A DNA stretch of 64,000 nucleotides from NCBI GenBank assembly GCA_018340375.1, contig JAFFJZ010000103.1:124001-188000 (forward strand). Direction: 5' to 3'. Origin of the DNA: Gonatopus flavifemur (taxonomy: Eukaryota > Arthropoda > Insecta > Hymenoptera > Dryinidae). Positions 45,234 to 57,998 of this stretch are shown here, one piece after another (position 1 is the stretch's first letter; every line of letters starts with the position of its first letter). Position numbers and translations under genes: made by a program. Under the pieces are notes generated by a model. That model was not told the origin of the DNA, did no database searches, and was given only the letters and a program-made list of their open reading frames with translations.

Positions 45234-45575
45234 AAAACATCATTCATACAAGATTTATTCTTTATTGTTCTAATGTATCACTGAGGATAACATGTCCCAT
45301 CAATGAATAACGGGAAACATTTTTGAAAAAGTCATATACTCATTTCCAGGATTCAATGAATATCAGGTATTAAAATTTGTTCAACCATTTTATTTCAAGG
45401 TAATGAACTTTTTAACATTAACATTTACTTTATAACATAACTTTTTAACATAAACTTTTTAATGAATAAAATATGAAATTTTATATAGCTTCCAAATGAA
45501 ACGATAATTGAGAATACAAAAAGAGAATTAAAAATGAAAACAATGAATGAAATAATTGAAAGAAAATTAGAATTC
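45234..45575 (-). other. Element A 3' untranslated region, inner part
   Basis: Non-coding sequence between the transposase stop and the shared arm. It is absent from element B, as expected if B arose by internal deletion. AT-rich with AACATTAAC and TTTAACATAA repeats near 45405-45455. Confidence 0.6.
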
Positions 45576-47227
45576 TCATTTTCTTCGTTGCTTTTTCGAA
45601 CCATCTGTTTCTGATTTTTGGGTTTTCCTAGTTTTGCTTATAGCTTCTATCGACGATTTGTTGAATAAACCATTAAAAAACTCTTGCCCACTCATACTCA
45701 AATACTTCATTAATGCTTGGACATCATTCAATTTTTGTTGACTTATTCCGACCGAATCAGCTAATGGTGGATTCAACAAATCATCAAAAACAGTATTTGA
45801 TTCCACAGTGTGACTTCTCGGTTTTCCACTATAATCATGAAACAACTCAATTTGTTTATTTGGAAAATATACCATTTTTACCGCATCTCCGATGTGCAAA
45901 TCTGTCGGTTTTTTAATTCCATCTAATAAAGTTTCAAAATTTTTAACCGTACACGCAGAATCTTTTATTATTTTGAATGGTGGTTTTCTCGCATTTTGAA
46001 TTATGTCATAGTATTCTTCATCGGTTTCTATGGTCTCTATTTTTTTCTTTTTTTGTCCATACATCCCAAAATTGCGGTCACATGAACAATAAGAATGTCC
46101 ACGTACAGGAAATAAATGTTGGATCTCAATCTGTAATTTTTCAGACAACAAAGACAAAAAATGCATGACCAAATGATTTTTACTTTGCCCTCCACAACCA
46201 TCCGAAAATAGATCAATTTTATCGTAGTAAGAGATTTCCAATTTGCGACAAATTGTATCATAGAGGAGATTGCACACCGTATTTGCTCCTTTTTTGTATT
46301 TGCCTTCGATAAAAAAATGCATATAACTATTTTTTTGATCTCCGAAAGTATTAACATTGAAAACGTGCAACCATATGAGTCGTCGATAAAATTGATCTGA
46401 GACCGGAATTTTTGGAAGAGGCAAATTCTGGCCAAAATCAAATTCCAAACATAAAACCTGATTTTCAGTGAGCATAGATTTTTTTAACAATTTGTGTTGG
46501 TCTACAAGTTCTTCGTGTTCCATTGAATCTTCATCATTTGCATCATTTTTATATTCGAAACAGAAGTTACAAACGTCAGTACGTGGCTTTCAAAACGTGA
46601 AATTCAAATTATGATTAAAATATTTGATATAAGTTGACTCGCTTAAGGGAACATTCGAATCGCCCGCTTTACTGGTATAATACTCGAGAAACAAACTGTA
46701 CAATTAAGTTAACGTTAGATCAGGATTATCGAAATACTGCAATGAGGAATCTTCACGCTTATAATGGCACTCCGAATGAGGTATAGACGAGCAATGGTCT
46801 AGAATCATTTTTTTCACGTCAGGAGTCAATCGAATCGAACTCTCCTTGCTCCCTTTACCTCGGTTATCTCCTAGAGACTCGTTATTTTTCATTTTATTCT
46901 GGATTATAGCGGGTCTGGATTTATCAATTTTTAGCAGAGAACATAAAAAGCTTCGACACACTGATGGATGGGTTGTTTGATGATGACAAAAATATTCCCA
47001 CGAAGTAATTTTATTCATTCTTCCTTCCGATGAATTTGGAGTTTTCATCCACGCAATAAACAGTTTTGAGCGGTATATTCGCCAGTTGATTTCCAGAAGA
47101 CATGAAACAACTCTTTTTGCTGCGAGATTTCAATTTTTTTGTAACATTCCTTCCTGCAACAAGATTGAACGTTTTCAAACTCTTTTGCCACGACAGTCTG
47201 GTTGAAACGGGATACATACTCATTGTC
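45576..47227 (-). pseudogene. Element A transposase-like protein, exon 2 (DUF7869-type)
   Basis: Begins after a TTTTTAATCTTAG acceptor. Reading leftward: DNEYVSRFNQTVVAKEFENV, CCRKECYKKI and QQKELFHVFWK (N-terminal zinc-like region), a frameshift near 47050, then HPSVCRSFLCSLLKIDKSR, GDNRGKGSKESSIRL, SHYKRE-like CHYKREDSSLQYF, two in-frame stops (46704-46706 and about 46590) inside an otherwise continuous frame, and KPRTDVCNFC. The catalytic half has CLEFDFGQNLPLPKIP, DLFSDGCGGQSKNHL and HLFPVRGHSYCSCDRNFG, ending in a basic tail. I know this order from a widespread insect family that I recall as DUF7869; transposase function is inferred from the D..D..H/D-like spacing. Broken, not active. 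Confidence 0.75.
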
Positions 47228-47336
47228 CTAAGATTAAAAACAGATTTTCATTGCAAGAATTTCCAGGAAAAGAATATCAATGTTTTGAAACCATCAATCA
47301 TCTAAGGAATCTTGTTTCTACATTCATGTAACTTAC

Positions 47337-47429
47337 CTTGTTTCTTGCTGTTTTTTTCTCATTTTGTTTCCGATTAATCTTATTTCTCGTTCGTTTTCTT
47401 GCATTGATTGAACTTTCCACAACGGACAT
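47337..47429 (-). CDS. Element A exon 1 (31 codons)
   Basis: An ATG at 47429 starts MSVVESSINARKRTRNKINR and the exon ends ..TARNK at 47337, followed on the minus strand by GTAAGT (47336-47331). It splices in phase 0 to the exon at 47227 across a 109-bp intron (47336-47228, GT...AG). The Arg/Lys-rich start is what these family members usually show. No frame of 60 codons covers it, so it is easily missed. Element B lacks an obvious counterpart. Confidence 0.6.
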
Positions 47430-47619
47430 TTTTCAGGAATAAAAACAAGAGGATATTTATGTACGCTGTTAAATAAGTAGATAATTTTCAGATAATAATT
47501 ATTTCAATATAGCGAAATTTCACTGAATCAAATTCAGAGGATATTTTAGCATAATCAGTCAACGTCACAACTGACACTCATCTGTAAACAAAAGAACGCC
47601 GAGAAACAATACAACAACG

Positions 47620-49021
47620 AATGAACCATACAATATGCACACGTCCGGCTTTTTTTTGTTTACGAATGAGCGTAAGCTGCAATGTTGGCTAATTAGATAA
47701 AAATATTCCCTGAATTTGAATCAGTGAAATGTCACTATATTCAAATGATTATCCGAAAATTATGTATTTAAAACATTGATGTTCTTCTCCTGGGAATTCT
47801 TACAATAAAAATCCGTTTGTAATCTTAAGGGAATGAACATGTATCTCGTTTTAACAAGACAATCGTTGCAAAAGAGTTTGAAAACTTCAAATCGTACCGC
47901 AATTGGAACTGTTATGAAGAAATTGAAATCTTGCAACAAAAAGAGTTGTTTCACGTATTCTGGAATCAACTGGCGAATATACAGCTCTAAATTATTTACT
48001 GCGTTGAATGATGTTGATGAAAGCTTCAAAATCGTCGGAAGGAAAAATATTCCCGTCAATGTTCCTTTATCAGGAAATTGAAGTATTGAAACACCGATAC
48101 AATTCATTATTAAAAAAAATTCCATCTTTTGGATATAATTATAATTGATGATATAAATAAATAATCGTAGTATTGGAAACATAGTTCATACATAATTTAT
48201 TCCTCCACAAAAAGAAGAAGAAACTTGTTTGTTTACACAATTTGTCTCAAATATCAAGCTTTCGTTCATAACATTGTTTTGAACAACTGGTTTATTTGTT
48301 GATAATGAAGAATCCATCATGTAAAAATAGCTTGATATTCGGATTATTCGACACAAAAAACATAAACCTGTATTGAGGAATAGAGTGGACTCGTGTTTCA
48401 TACAGTCTCTTACGGTTAACCTGCAACTATTTAGGAATCATGAAGAATATAGGTTACGCGCTGATGAATAAATTGCTGTATCTTTCAAACTAATAGCTCA
48501 ATCGATCTGAAATTTCCCACAAAGTTGGTTGATGCACTAACGAACAACTTTGTCGCTGGAAGTTTTCTCCTGCCTAAACTTTATCCATCACTTTTTTAAT
48601 ACGAAGCTTAAAAAATATGATTGGATTAAAAAATCACTTTGGATTTAAAAATTAATAATTTTCAATGATTTTTTGCGAGTTTTTTCAACATCATCGTCTT
48701 CGGGAAGGTCTCACGAATAAAAATTGATAAAATTCATCTCGACACGTTGGAAAATAAAAAAGTTACAGCGAGTTTAATGTTGAAAAACATTGATTTTCAG
48801 ACTGCAAATATTTTCAGTTTTTATTTTTTTACGAAGAAACTACTGATTACAGAAAAAAATCACAAACGGAGACTTGGGTTGATTTTCCAAGACCTATGAC
48901 CTGGTATTTTTTTTTTTTCGAAATTGCAATTCTGATTTTGGTGTGTGACGTCACGGCTTGGACAATACTTTTACGTCTTCCCGAGCGCGCGGCTGGTTGT
49001 TAGATCCGGCCGCTCAATTGC
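47620..49021 (+). mobile_element. Element B: internally deleted head-to-head copy
   Basis: Plus-strand counterpart of element A. 47490-47560 pairs inversely with 47688-47760 (5' region), 47060-47305 with 47764-48010 (intron and exon 2), and 44268-45233 with 48058-49021 (3' arm). Everything from the end of exon 2 to the arm is missing. Exon-2 identity is about 72%, while the arm is about 95%, so the two parts of B may have different ages. The outer end at 49021 equals 822 in the first unit. Confidence 0.65.
47832..47990 (+). pseudogene. Element B exon-2 relic
   Basis: Follows an acceptor-like TTGTAATCTTAAG and encodes NEHVSRFNKTIVAKEFENF, NCYEEIEILQQKELFHVFW, then a TAA at 47988-47990. Compared with element A the changes are largely conservative at the protein level. 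It has no continuation because the catalytic part is deleted. Confidence 0.65.
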
Positions 49022-49897
49022 GTAATCTGTTTTCGTAAGAAAGAATTCTTTCCAACAAATTTAGCAAGTTCAGAGTTATTTTTCGATTTTTTCTCAATTT
49101 CGACAATTTTGAAAATTTTTTGAGTTAGCTCATCTGAAAGTTGGATTTTTTCAGCTCCGAAATCGTATAAGAGAAATTATGGAAAGGAAATTTTATCTGA
49201 CATTCGCAATGGTTTGAAGCGCGCGCCTCGCATATTCCTATTAGCTACTGAACGTTCTGATACGGTCCGTCATACCGTTGACGTGGAGTTGATGTGAAAC
49301 GAACTGTTATTCAATAAAATATGATTTCTCAATCATGCCAATGATTAGATACAATGTTACCGTACCCTTATATTATCAAACTTCATCAATCACAGCTTTC
49401 GAAATTATGGAACATAATAATGAATAAATATACATAATATAATGAACATGAAATGATTCTGCTCTCTAGAAAATACACTGGCTTCTTCCCCGTATAACCC
49501 ATACGCTTCTGTATCAGGAAGGATGTCGGGAAACTTTTGTTGTAGACTCGGAAAATAGTTCTCAAACCCATTCATTTGAATTTGTGATCAATTTTTCTCA
49601 ATGTGATGAACAATTGGAATTCTGTAAACATCTTCGATACATCAAACATATCGACGATGTTCATGTGTTTCCCTTGTTTATACGCATACTTCATATAACT
49701 TGATGTCACACGGAAAATCGCATCGCATGGCACGATCTTGAATTGTAAGTAAAATTTTTTCAATTCTAAATATGATTCGCAATTCGTGATGAAAATCAAT
49801 TTTTTCTTTTTCGACTGTGTAATTGTGTTTGTTTGTAGGCAATTTGATGAATAGATGGAATACAGCATCATTGACACAACATTTCTTGATTCTCAAA

Positions 49898-50182
49898 ATG
49901 TCTGCAACTCAAAGTTTCGTTGATCGTTGTTGTGACCCTTTGCACATAATCCATCACAAATTCGAACCAAGAGATTTGAGAACTATTTATCCAAATCTAC
50001 AAAGAAAGTTTCCTAGTATCCTCCCTGATGCAAAATTGTGTGGGTTATGTAGAAAAGAAGCTGCTGCTTGTTCTGGAGAGAAGCCTCAAATTGATGCACA
50101 AAATGATCTGTTCGGTCATGTTTCACTCGATGTGGAGATTTCATATTTGAAATTGCTGAAAATACTATTTGTACATCAATGA
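49898..50182 (+). pseudogene. Second copy of the CCDP/CRK domain fragment
   Basis: Same 94-codon ORF as 1699-1983 with CC..P and CGLC..K motifs. The last ~25 codons differ (for example LFGHVSLDVEISYLKLL). The frame is open further upstream here because an A run is one base shorter. Confidence 0.45.
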
Positions 50183-50374
50183 GAATGAACAAAAAATTCA
50201 TGTGAATGACAATTGATTACTACGATGTCACGTCCTGGATGTTCCCATTCAGACCGACAAAAAGTAAAATTCCCCTATTCATCTTCACGAAAGGAAGGGG
50301 TAGGATTGATATTTGTCGAGTAGGAAATGAGAGAAAAGGGGCGAAGTCAATAATAAGAAATGAAATCGGATAAA

Positions 50375-50775
50375 ATCATAATTTATTCTTGAACTAATCT
50401 CTACAAGCTGATCATTGTTAATTTGTAATTCTATAATTCCTTCGGGAGTGAAACCCTTTTCTGATAATTGTTGATCGTTTAAGTATAGGTAATTTTCTTC
50501 ATTCAATTTACAAACTTCATAATTGTAGTATTTAATAAGAAAAGTTATACAATTTGTGCAGCGATTGAAACCATCATGGTTCTTCAAAATCCATCCTATG
50601 ATTCTAATTTGATTTCTCCATTTATAAACCCGATTACGTCCTGTACGTGATTCCGTCGGAATTAGGGTTTTTCTGCTCCTTTCGTTTTCGTAAGAGGGTG
50701 AAAATCCACCCGCCTCTCAGCAATCCTTGCTTCTGCCCATCTAATTTGCTCATTTAATCGAGCGATAGTCTCCAT
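50375..50775 (-). pseudogene. Second copy of the unrecognised remnant
   Basis: Same two-frame structure as 2177-2577. One G fewer near 50392 changes the C-terminal frame, so it runs on to 50285. Function unknown. Confidence 0.3.
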
Positions 50776-51232
50776 CTATTTGATGGATACAAGAATCCAT
50801 TATTTTCAAGGGAGAAAACAAAATGTCACGAGATATTGTTCTTATTGGGATCATCAACCCTTTCTATCCTCCGAATAATTCTCAATAGCTGGAAGGTCCT
50901 TCTATCTTCCGAAATTAAGCGAGGCGTTAAACAAACGTAGAGAATCTGGAATTTCATATTTCTTCCAAATATAAAAATTGAAATCACGGTATTTCAGTGT
51001 GAGCAGTTAACAGTGGAGTGAAAGAAATTTGCATTGAAGGGTTAGATCCTAACCTTCGGATTAACTGAAAAGGAAATCCAAAGGGTCAAACAATTGGTTC
51101 GTGAATAGAGAGAGCAATTGTTTGAAGGGACTGTATGAAAATACAGAATTCAGAAAATATAGAATTTCAGGGTATACTTTACTCTGCTTGTGATGAGGGT
51201 GTAGATTAATTTTCCGGCGTAATCCAATTGGT

Positions 51233-51772
51233 TGATTGGTGGAATATCGGCTAAACGTTGGCGAGTGGTTGGCCAACGGTAGGCAATCGTGTTGTGAATT
51301 CCTTCACGTCTTCCAAGCGTAATCCGAAGGTCGATTTGCCAAAACGTCAAACTGGCAGAAGATTGGCTGACGTTGGTTAGTCCTTGGCAAACGGTAGGCA
51401 ATCGTGTTTCGAATTCCTCCCGCTTCCCAAGCGTAATTCGATAGGTTGATTTGCCAAAACGTGAAACTGGCGGAAGATTGGCTGAACGTTGGCGAGTGCG
51501 TGGCCAACGGTGGGCGATCGTGTTTCGAATGCCTTCACGCCTCCCAAGCGTAATCCGATAGGTCGATTTGCCAAAAACGTGAAACTGGCGGAAGATTGGC
51601 TGGACGTTGGTTAGTCCTTGGCCAACGGTAGGCAATCGTGTTTCGAATTCTCCACGCTTCCCAAGCGTGATCCGATAGGTTGATTTGCCAAAAACGTGAA
51701 ACTTGCGGAAGATCAGCTGAACATTGGCAAGTGCTTGGCCAACGGTGAGCAATCGTGTTCCGAATTGCTGTC
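51233..51772. repeat. Second copy of the ~118-bp tandem array
   Basis: Corresponds to 3045-3590, with the same five units. Several units are one base shorter in A or C runs (for example GCCAAAACGTC for GCCAAAAACGTC). Confidence 0.9.
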
Positions 51773-54157
51773 AAGGCTAATTCTCAGTGTCAGAAAATTT
51801 GTAGGCTCAAGAGCCAAAATAGCTGTGGAAGCTTGAGATTAGCTGTAGAAGCTGGATGGCTATAGAGCCGAAGTGTGTGGATTTCTGGCAGTGCAGCTGC
51901 TTTGAAGCACTTGCTCAGTCAATCAGAATTCAGTTTTTACTTTTGGTGATAGAAGGGGTTGCTTCCCTTCTTTTCTGATTCAAGATTCAATTCACAGATT
52001 TTGTGATTGGAGTTTACTTGATACCTTGATTTCCTCATTGGGAGGCAAGGACTTGGTTGAATCATCGATCGTAGATTGATTCATGGTCGTGGAGGGCTTG
52101 GTGTTGTCCTTCCGTGGGAGGTAAGTTCCGTTGATCGAACGATTCTCCGATCGATGCCTGTTATCAATGTACTAATTTTCTGCTTTATCCTCCTAGTTCA
52201 TTCATCTTATCTTTCCTTATTTTAAATTGTATGTCTTTCATTAACAAGTGAATTCGTTTATGCTGAATGTTCGTTTAATATTACCCATTGCAAGTGGGTT
52301 ATTTGATTGTTTTTGATTGCATGTTTTGTTTAAATCAATCTGTTTGTGACTTGATGATTTCCTTTTGTTCGGGTTTTTTGTTTGTTCAATAATTGTTTGC
52401 TTATTCTTTGTTGGATGAATTGCAAATATTATCTCTTGTTCCATGATAATAATTTGTTATTGTCCCTATTCAATATATTTACCAAATTATTTATGAAAAA
52501 ATTCAATTCATGTATATATATATATATATATATGGGGCATTCTTTGTCAGATCAGCCATCCCCCCTGCGCATGTCAATTTTTGAGATAAAAATGTTTGAT
52601 GGGCTCAAAATTTTCGTTGAAGTGTCTACGTTTCAATGCCGTATGAGACTTTCCGAACATGGCGACTATTTAACCAATATGGCGGCGGAAACTAAGAGGG
52701 AACGTGATGACGATGATCAAAACCGGTCATAAAACTATGATACACGGGGATTTGATAATTCTGTGGATTGGAACATGCAATTCGAGCATCTTGGGATAAT
52801 TGCATTCAGTTAGAATATTGAAATTGCAAATGGTGGATCCAATATGGCAGCCGGAATTTCAGAATCGCTCCGAATTCCCTGGAATGTGGGAAAGGAGGTT
52901 TTTGGGGTCGCTGATGACGAATCCGAACTCAGATTTGCGGAATTACAAATGGCGAATTCAATATGGCGGTCAGAAAATTTCTAATTCACTTTAATTTGTG
53001 GAAACATTCCCATCGTGAGGGCTCTTTTGGTCGCTGATCACGAATCCGGACTCAGATTCCCGGAATTGCAAATGTCGAATCCAATATGGCGGCCGGAATT
53101 TCAGAATCACTCCGAATTCCCTCAAACATGAGGGAAAAGAGTTCTTCGGGTCGCTCATGATGAATCCGAACTCAGATTTCCGGAATCACAAATGGAGGAT
53201 CCAATATGGCGGTCGGAAAAAATCTGATTCGCTTCAATTTATGGAAACATCAACATTCTGAGGGTTTCGTGGTCGCTGATCGCGAATCCGGACTCAGATT
53301 TCCGGAATTGCAAATGGCCTATCTCATATGGCGGTCGGAAAAATTCTGAATCTCTTGAGTTTCTAAGAACATTGTCATACTGGGGTTCTTGGGTTCGCTG
53401 ATCACAAATCCAGACTTACATTTCCGGAATTGCGAATGACAAATCCAATATGGCGATTGGAAAAATTCAAAATCTCTTAAATTTGTGAAAGCATTGTCAT
53501 ACTGAGGTTTTTGAAGTCGCTGATCAAGAATCCAGACTCAGATTTCTGAAATTACGACTGGTGAATCGAATATGGCGTTAGGAGAAATTGAAAATAAGGG
53601 AAATCCGAGAGAGGATTGTCGTACGGGAGTTTGAGGGATCGCCGATACATATTCGAACCCAGATTTCCGGAATTATGGATGGAAGATTCAATGTGAACAT
53701 TCATGACGGTCTGGATATGAGAAATCATCCGCCCTCTAAAGTGAACCTTTGTGCAGAAAAACTTCTGGTCGTCGATTACGAAATTGAGGTCACATTTTTA
53801 AAATCAGAATGGACGCATCACGTACATTCTCCGACAAAGACATTCAATATGATGGGAACAAATATCATACTCATTTCAGGGATTATTTGGGGACTGGTCA
53901 CACAAATCCGCGAACTTTCAATGGACTCCATTCCAATAAAACTCCTTGCAAATCTTCTCTGACCCTAACCATGAATACTGCTGATTTTTGGCTTGTGGAT
54001 TTGTGTATTCAGGCTCCAAGCTGTGGACATTAGCATAACCTAATGTGCACTACGAGGAGGTTGCGCGATCAGACTTTGCACATCGAATGGCCCTGAAAAG
54101 GGCCGATTACTGTAACATCTCTCTCAATTAGCAATTGTCCAACTCAGCGTACGTACC

Positions 54158-55207
54158 TCATGGTTGTCCATTTGGCCACCACACTCTGTTCCTATCATCA
54201 TTCGAGTACCTCTTGATGAGCGCTTCATTATTGGATCCTATCACAAAACCGTGGTCCTTGAGAATCTCAGGTACAGGTTGGGCATTCTCGAATCGTTTGT
54301 TGAGTTTCCGTCTCATCTTCTCGTGAGATGTTTTATCATAGTACATAATGCCTATGGTTTCAAAATTACTCTTTGCCCAACTGTAGAGTTTTTGGAGCGT
54401 CAATATGGCATTTTGAGGTTTGGCAGTCAGACTCGCTCTATATGCTTCTCTCTTGAATGTAGCACCAATCCCGTCACAAGCACCTTTACCGTGAGCAGTT
54501 GCGCTGTGATGCCATTCAGCGTGAATACTGAAATCTTCTTTGTGCTGAATCAAGTTCGTGATTTGAGATTTATTTTTGAAATGCTGCTTCGCTCCGTCAC
54601 TGGTATGAATGATCTTGTTGATTTTTTCCACATTCCGTTGGATTCGAGGGATTAACAAAGTCTGGATAGCATAAACAGCGGAGGTGTCGTGTTTTAAACT
54701 TTCAGATGAGAAAATAAAACTCTTGTGCTTAACAACAGATATTTCCTTATGATAATAAATGGCAGGAAATACGATGCATTGATCGTTGTTAAAATGGAAT
54801 GCTTGTGAAGCATCCTGGCGAACATACGCGTAGTTTTCAGAAAAATCAAACGTCACCAGTACTTTGCCATCGCGGAGATTGTGTTTTCTTTCTTGGATGA
54901 GAAGATTTTGTTGCTTTAAGATGAATGAATGGGGTTTCAGAATTGTCAGTCTATTGCACGATTCGAGTATAAAATCATCAATTTTCATGATTTCTGTTCG
55001 TAGAGTTAAACGATCCGTTGCTATTCAAACTGAATATTGGATGTCTGTGATGAATGAATTCTCTAGTAGATCATTTAATTTCTTCGAAAACTGCGAAACT
55101 CCTGGACAATCATCACATGCATCAAGATAGCAATCAGCCCCAGATCTTTCACAAACAATTTCATTGAGGCAGTCTTTGTAGTTCGTTAGTGGCTTTTCTG
55201 TATTCAA
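54158..55207 (-). pseudogene. Second copy of the DFSENY-type transposase
   Basis: Same motifs and the same internal TGA as 5971-7053. A one-base loss near 55214 moves the upstream frame, which trims the readable N-terminus. Confidence 0.65.
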
Positions 55208-55463
55208 GGTCAGCTTTGAATATCAATTGCATCCAACATCCATTCCGCATTTTGATGTACGAGGTGTGTTCAAAAGTAACGAGAATTTTCAAATTTCGCG
55301 GGTTTGGAGAGTCCGCCTGTATAAAATTCTTCTTTATAACGTTGGTACACATGCCCTGAAGTACGATAAAATTTTCAGCAATATTCATTGCTTACTTTTC
55401 AATTGGCAGCCGCTAACGTTATGACGTGTTTTTCGAGCTCGGCAATTTTCGTTTGTGAAAAAA

Positions 55464-55760
55464 ATGGATCAAAGAATTTGTATTCAATTTCGCGTAAAAA
55501 ATGAAATAAATCGTAGTGAAGTTCGTAAAATGTTAACAAAGGCATATGGTGAGTCTGCTATGAGTGAAGCAAGGATTTACGAGTGATATAAGCGTTTCCA
55601 AGATGGCCGCGAAAACGTTGAAGATGACGAACGACCCGGACGCCCAAGCACATCAACAACCGATGAGAACGTGAAAAAAGTGAAAGAAATGGTTATGAAC
55701 GATCACCGAATCACAATCAGAGAAGTTGCTGATGATGTTGGTATATCAGTCGAAAAGCAA
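55464..55760 (+). pseudogene. Second copy of the mariner transposase fragment
   Basis: Same HTH fragment as at 7280, with the same in-frame TGA and truncation. The mariner end begins near 55260 after TA. Confidence 0.8.
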
Positions 55761-55773
55761 TCCGAAAATCATT

Positions 55774-56056
55774 TTCGCGAACAATTGTTTTAGCAATTGA
55801 TAAATACTTGATATAATCTTCTTCAAAATTTATACGATATTCATATTCGGCCGTTAACTCATCATCTTCAACTACTCTTTCAATTTTAGTTTGAGTTTCT
55901 TCGAAGCTTTCGAAAGTTACTGCTATTAACTCTATTCGACATTTCAATTGCGATGTATTCACATTTTCGGAACATTCGTCAATGAAACTTTGAAATTTTG
56001 TTAATTTTGCCCTTATGGCACCTCTTTCTCTACGCAAAGTTTTAATGGTCTCCATT
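55774..56056 (-). pseudogene. Second copy of the BEL/Pao gag fragment
   Basis: Same 95-residue N-terminal gag fragment as 7590-7872, unchanged in frame. Confidence 0.55.
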
Positions 56057-56061
56057 TTCAA

Positions 56062-57370
56062 TTACGTTGCTATGGAGCGATCACCTCGTTTCAATTTTAC
56101 TCACTGAATTTAAAAGCTATGATATTAAATTATATATGAATAATCTCGAATAGTTTAGTATTTTTTTTTACGATAAATGTTATGAGCTCTGACACTATCA
56201 ATGAATTGAATGCGTTAAAAAATGTTACAATTATCAATTTTTGAATATGATGATAAATGTGAATAATACACTTTTATGCTTATAGTTTTACGATTGAAGT
56301 TAATCACGTGGCAATCTCTTTGATATGTGGATGTAAATATTCACATAAAATGAATAATATTATTTTTGATTATTACTTCACGCAGTGGCTGAAAAACATC
56401 GATATGATTTATGAAATTATCAAAGGGACTTATCGTTATAGAAGAACGGCGTCTTGAACGTAGTGGAGCGGTCGGTAGTTGGAGAACGCTGTTGTTTACG
56501 TCTCCGGTGTTGAGGTTGATTGCTGTATTTCTAGATGGCGTGATCGTTCGGCGTTGCAAAACGAGTGTTTCGATGTAACGCTACGCTTCGTTACTCGATG
56601 GCGATTATGATATGATATATCAATGAAACGTTGTTTCTTCCCAATCGGAAAGTACAGCACACTGAAACTGTATCTTGTAAGAATTTTATGAGAATGTTTT
56701 CTTCGATTTTTGCTACGAGTTAACGATTATAATTTACACTCGTATCGTTTCACAATTATTCGTTTTCACAACGACACTAAGTAACAAGACGGCTGCTGCG
56801 ACGCGTTATTTTCTGATGCTACGATGCCTGTCTGAATTGTTTTTCGATTTTTCCGTTATTCGGTGCGACGATTTTCTTCAACTTCATAGTGATTCACGAA
56901 TGATTCGTTATAACGCGATATTGAGTTGCACTTTCGTTAGTTACGATCGATGAAATTTGTTTCGATTAAACTTAATGATAAAAATGTCGCGAGTTGCAAT
57001 CGGTACGAAGGACCATGTTGAACGATGAATGTTTCGTTGCTCGTCGATTGAGATTCCCAATCGAAACTCTTCGCCTTATTGAGAGATGAAGTCAAATTTT
57101 GGTATGAATGAATGAAACACGATTAAAACATTCTTGATTTATTTTTCAAGAAGCAAATTTGTTATAATAACAAATAACGTTCGTTCGCGACGAGACGTTT
57201 ATTACAAGACGATAGAAGCTACAGAGCATAGTACAGAAGGCGCACAGACGCACCGCTTAGTCTATTGGTCAATTACAGCGAGCCAATCACCGCAGCTTAA
57301 AACTAACCAATACCAACTTATAATAAGAAAAATACCTGAAACATAGCGCGTTCAAACACATTATCAATTA
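56062..57370. other. Gene-free stretch (copy of 7880-9190)
   Basis: Same non-coding sequence as in the first unit, with an A-run difference near 57376. Confidence 0.4.
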
Positions 57371-57379
57371 CGAAGAAAA

Positions 57380-57661
57380 TTATATTTGCGTATCAACAAA
57401 TGAGACGCGCTTGAACAGGGAAATTGGACTAGAAGGAATGCTTGATGAACCCGAAGAGAAACTTTTAATCTTGGAACCCAGCAATTCATGCAGATTACAA
57501 ATTTCAACTATCGTCCTGTCATCTTGGGGTGGGAGAAAAATCGTCCAAGAATTCGGTGCAACGCAATATTCAGCCAACAAATCGAAGGAACTGAAGTTCA
57601 GAGCCGACATTTTACCTGCTAGCACAGGGTGTCTACTACTGGAAATTTCGATTTCCTCCAT
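57380..57661 (-). CDS. Second copy of the 93-residue hypothetical ORF
   Basis: Identical in frame to 9197-9478, starting at an ATG 6 bases from the LTR. Unrecognised. Confidence 0.2.
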   Translation of the reverse strand: MEEIEISSSRHPVLAGKMSALNFSSFDLLAEYCVAPNSWTIFLPPQDDRTIVEICNLHELLGSKIKSFSSGSSSIPSSPISLFKRVSFVDTQI

Positions 57662-57666
57662 TGGAC

Positions 57667-57907
57667 TGTAAGGAGTAATATATATAGAGGTTAGTGAGAT
57701 AGCCCGAACTAAATGTTACTGGAGTAGAGAGGGCGTATGTGAAGTTTGTGATAACCGTAATGGCCGACCAAGAAGGTTGTCAGAGACGCACGTGTAACGT
57801 TGATCTTAAGAACATAATAAAAGACTGTTTTATTTAATTAAATATTATTCATTCATCGCGCTCACCGCTCTCGAAATCATATTCCACGTACCATTCTGGC
57901 GATTACA
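57667..57907 (+). repeat. Gypsy 5' LTR, second copy
   Basis: 241 bp, TGTAAGG to GATTACA, preceded by GGAC. It matches the 9484 LTR rather than the 17757 LTR at the diagnostic AACTAAATG and CTCGAAAT positions, as expected for a duplicate of the whole element. Confidence 0.93.
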
Positions 57908-57998
57908 GCGTCAGAAGTGGGATGAGAACGGATGAAAATCCAGAATTTTTTTTCCCGCTTACGAAGGTAATAACGTTAACATGCTAAAAAGGATAAAT

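Larger units (their letters stand above)
44268..47610 (-). mobile_element. Element A: near full-length DDE-like transposon (DUF7869-type protein)
   Basis: Reads right to left: 5' region (~47610-47430), exon 1 (47429-47337), intron, exon 2 plus the main frame (47227-45576), then a ~1.3-kb 3' region whose last ~965 bp (45233-44268) form the arm shared with element B and with 1-822. The 3' terminus is defined by the common break at 44268 and 49021. The 5' terminus is uncertain because elements A and B meet head to head near 47610-47640. Confidence 0.65.
52534..57666. mobile_element. Second copy of the TIR element, left portion
   Basis: The terminus GGGGCATTC starts at 52534 after the (TA)n tract (52512-52533). 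The tandem TIR modules run to about 53590. The element continues to the Gypsy LTR at 57667 and its right end is beyond the window. Confidence 0.7.
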
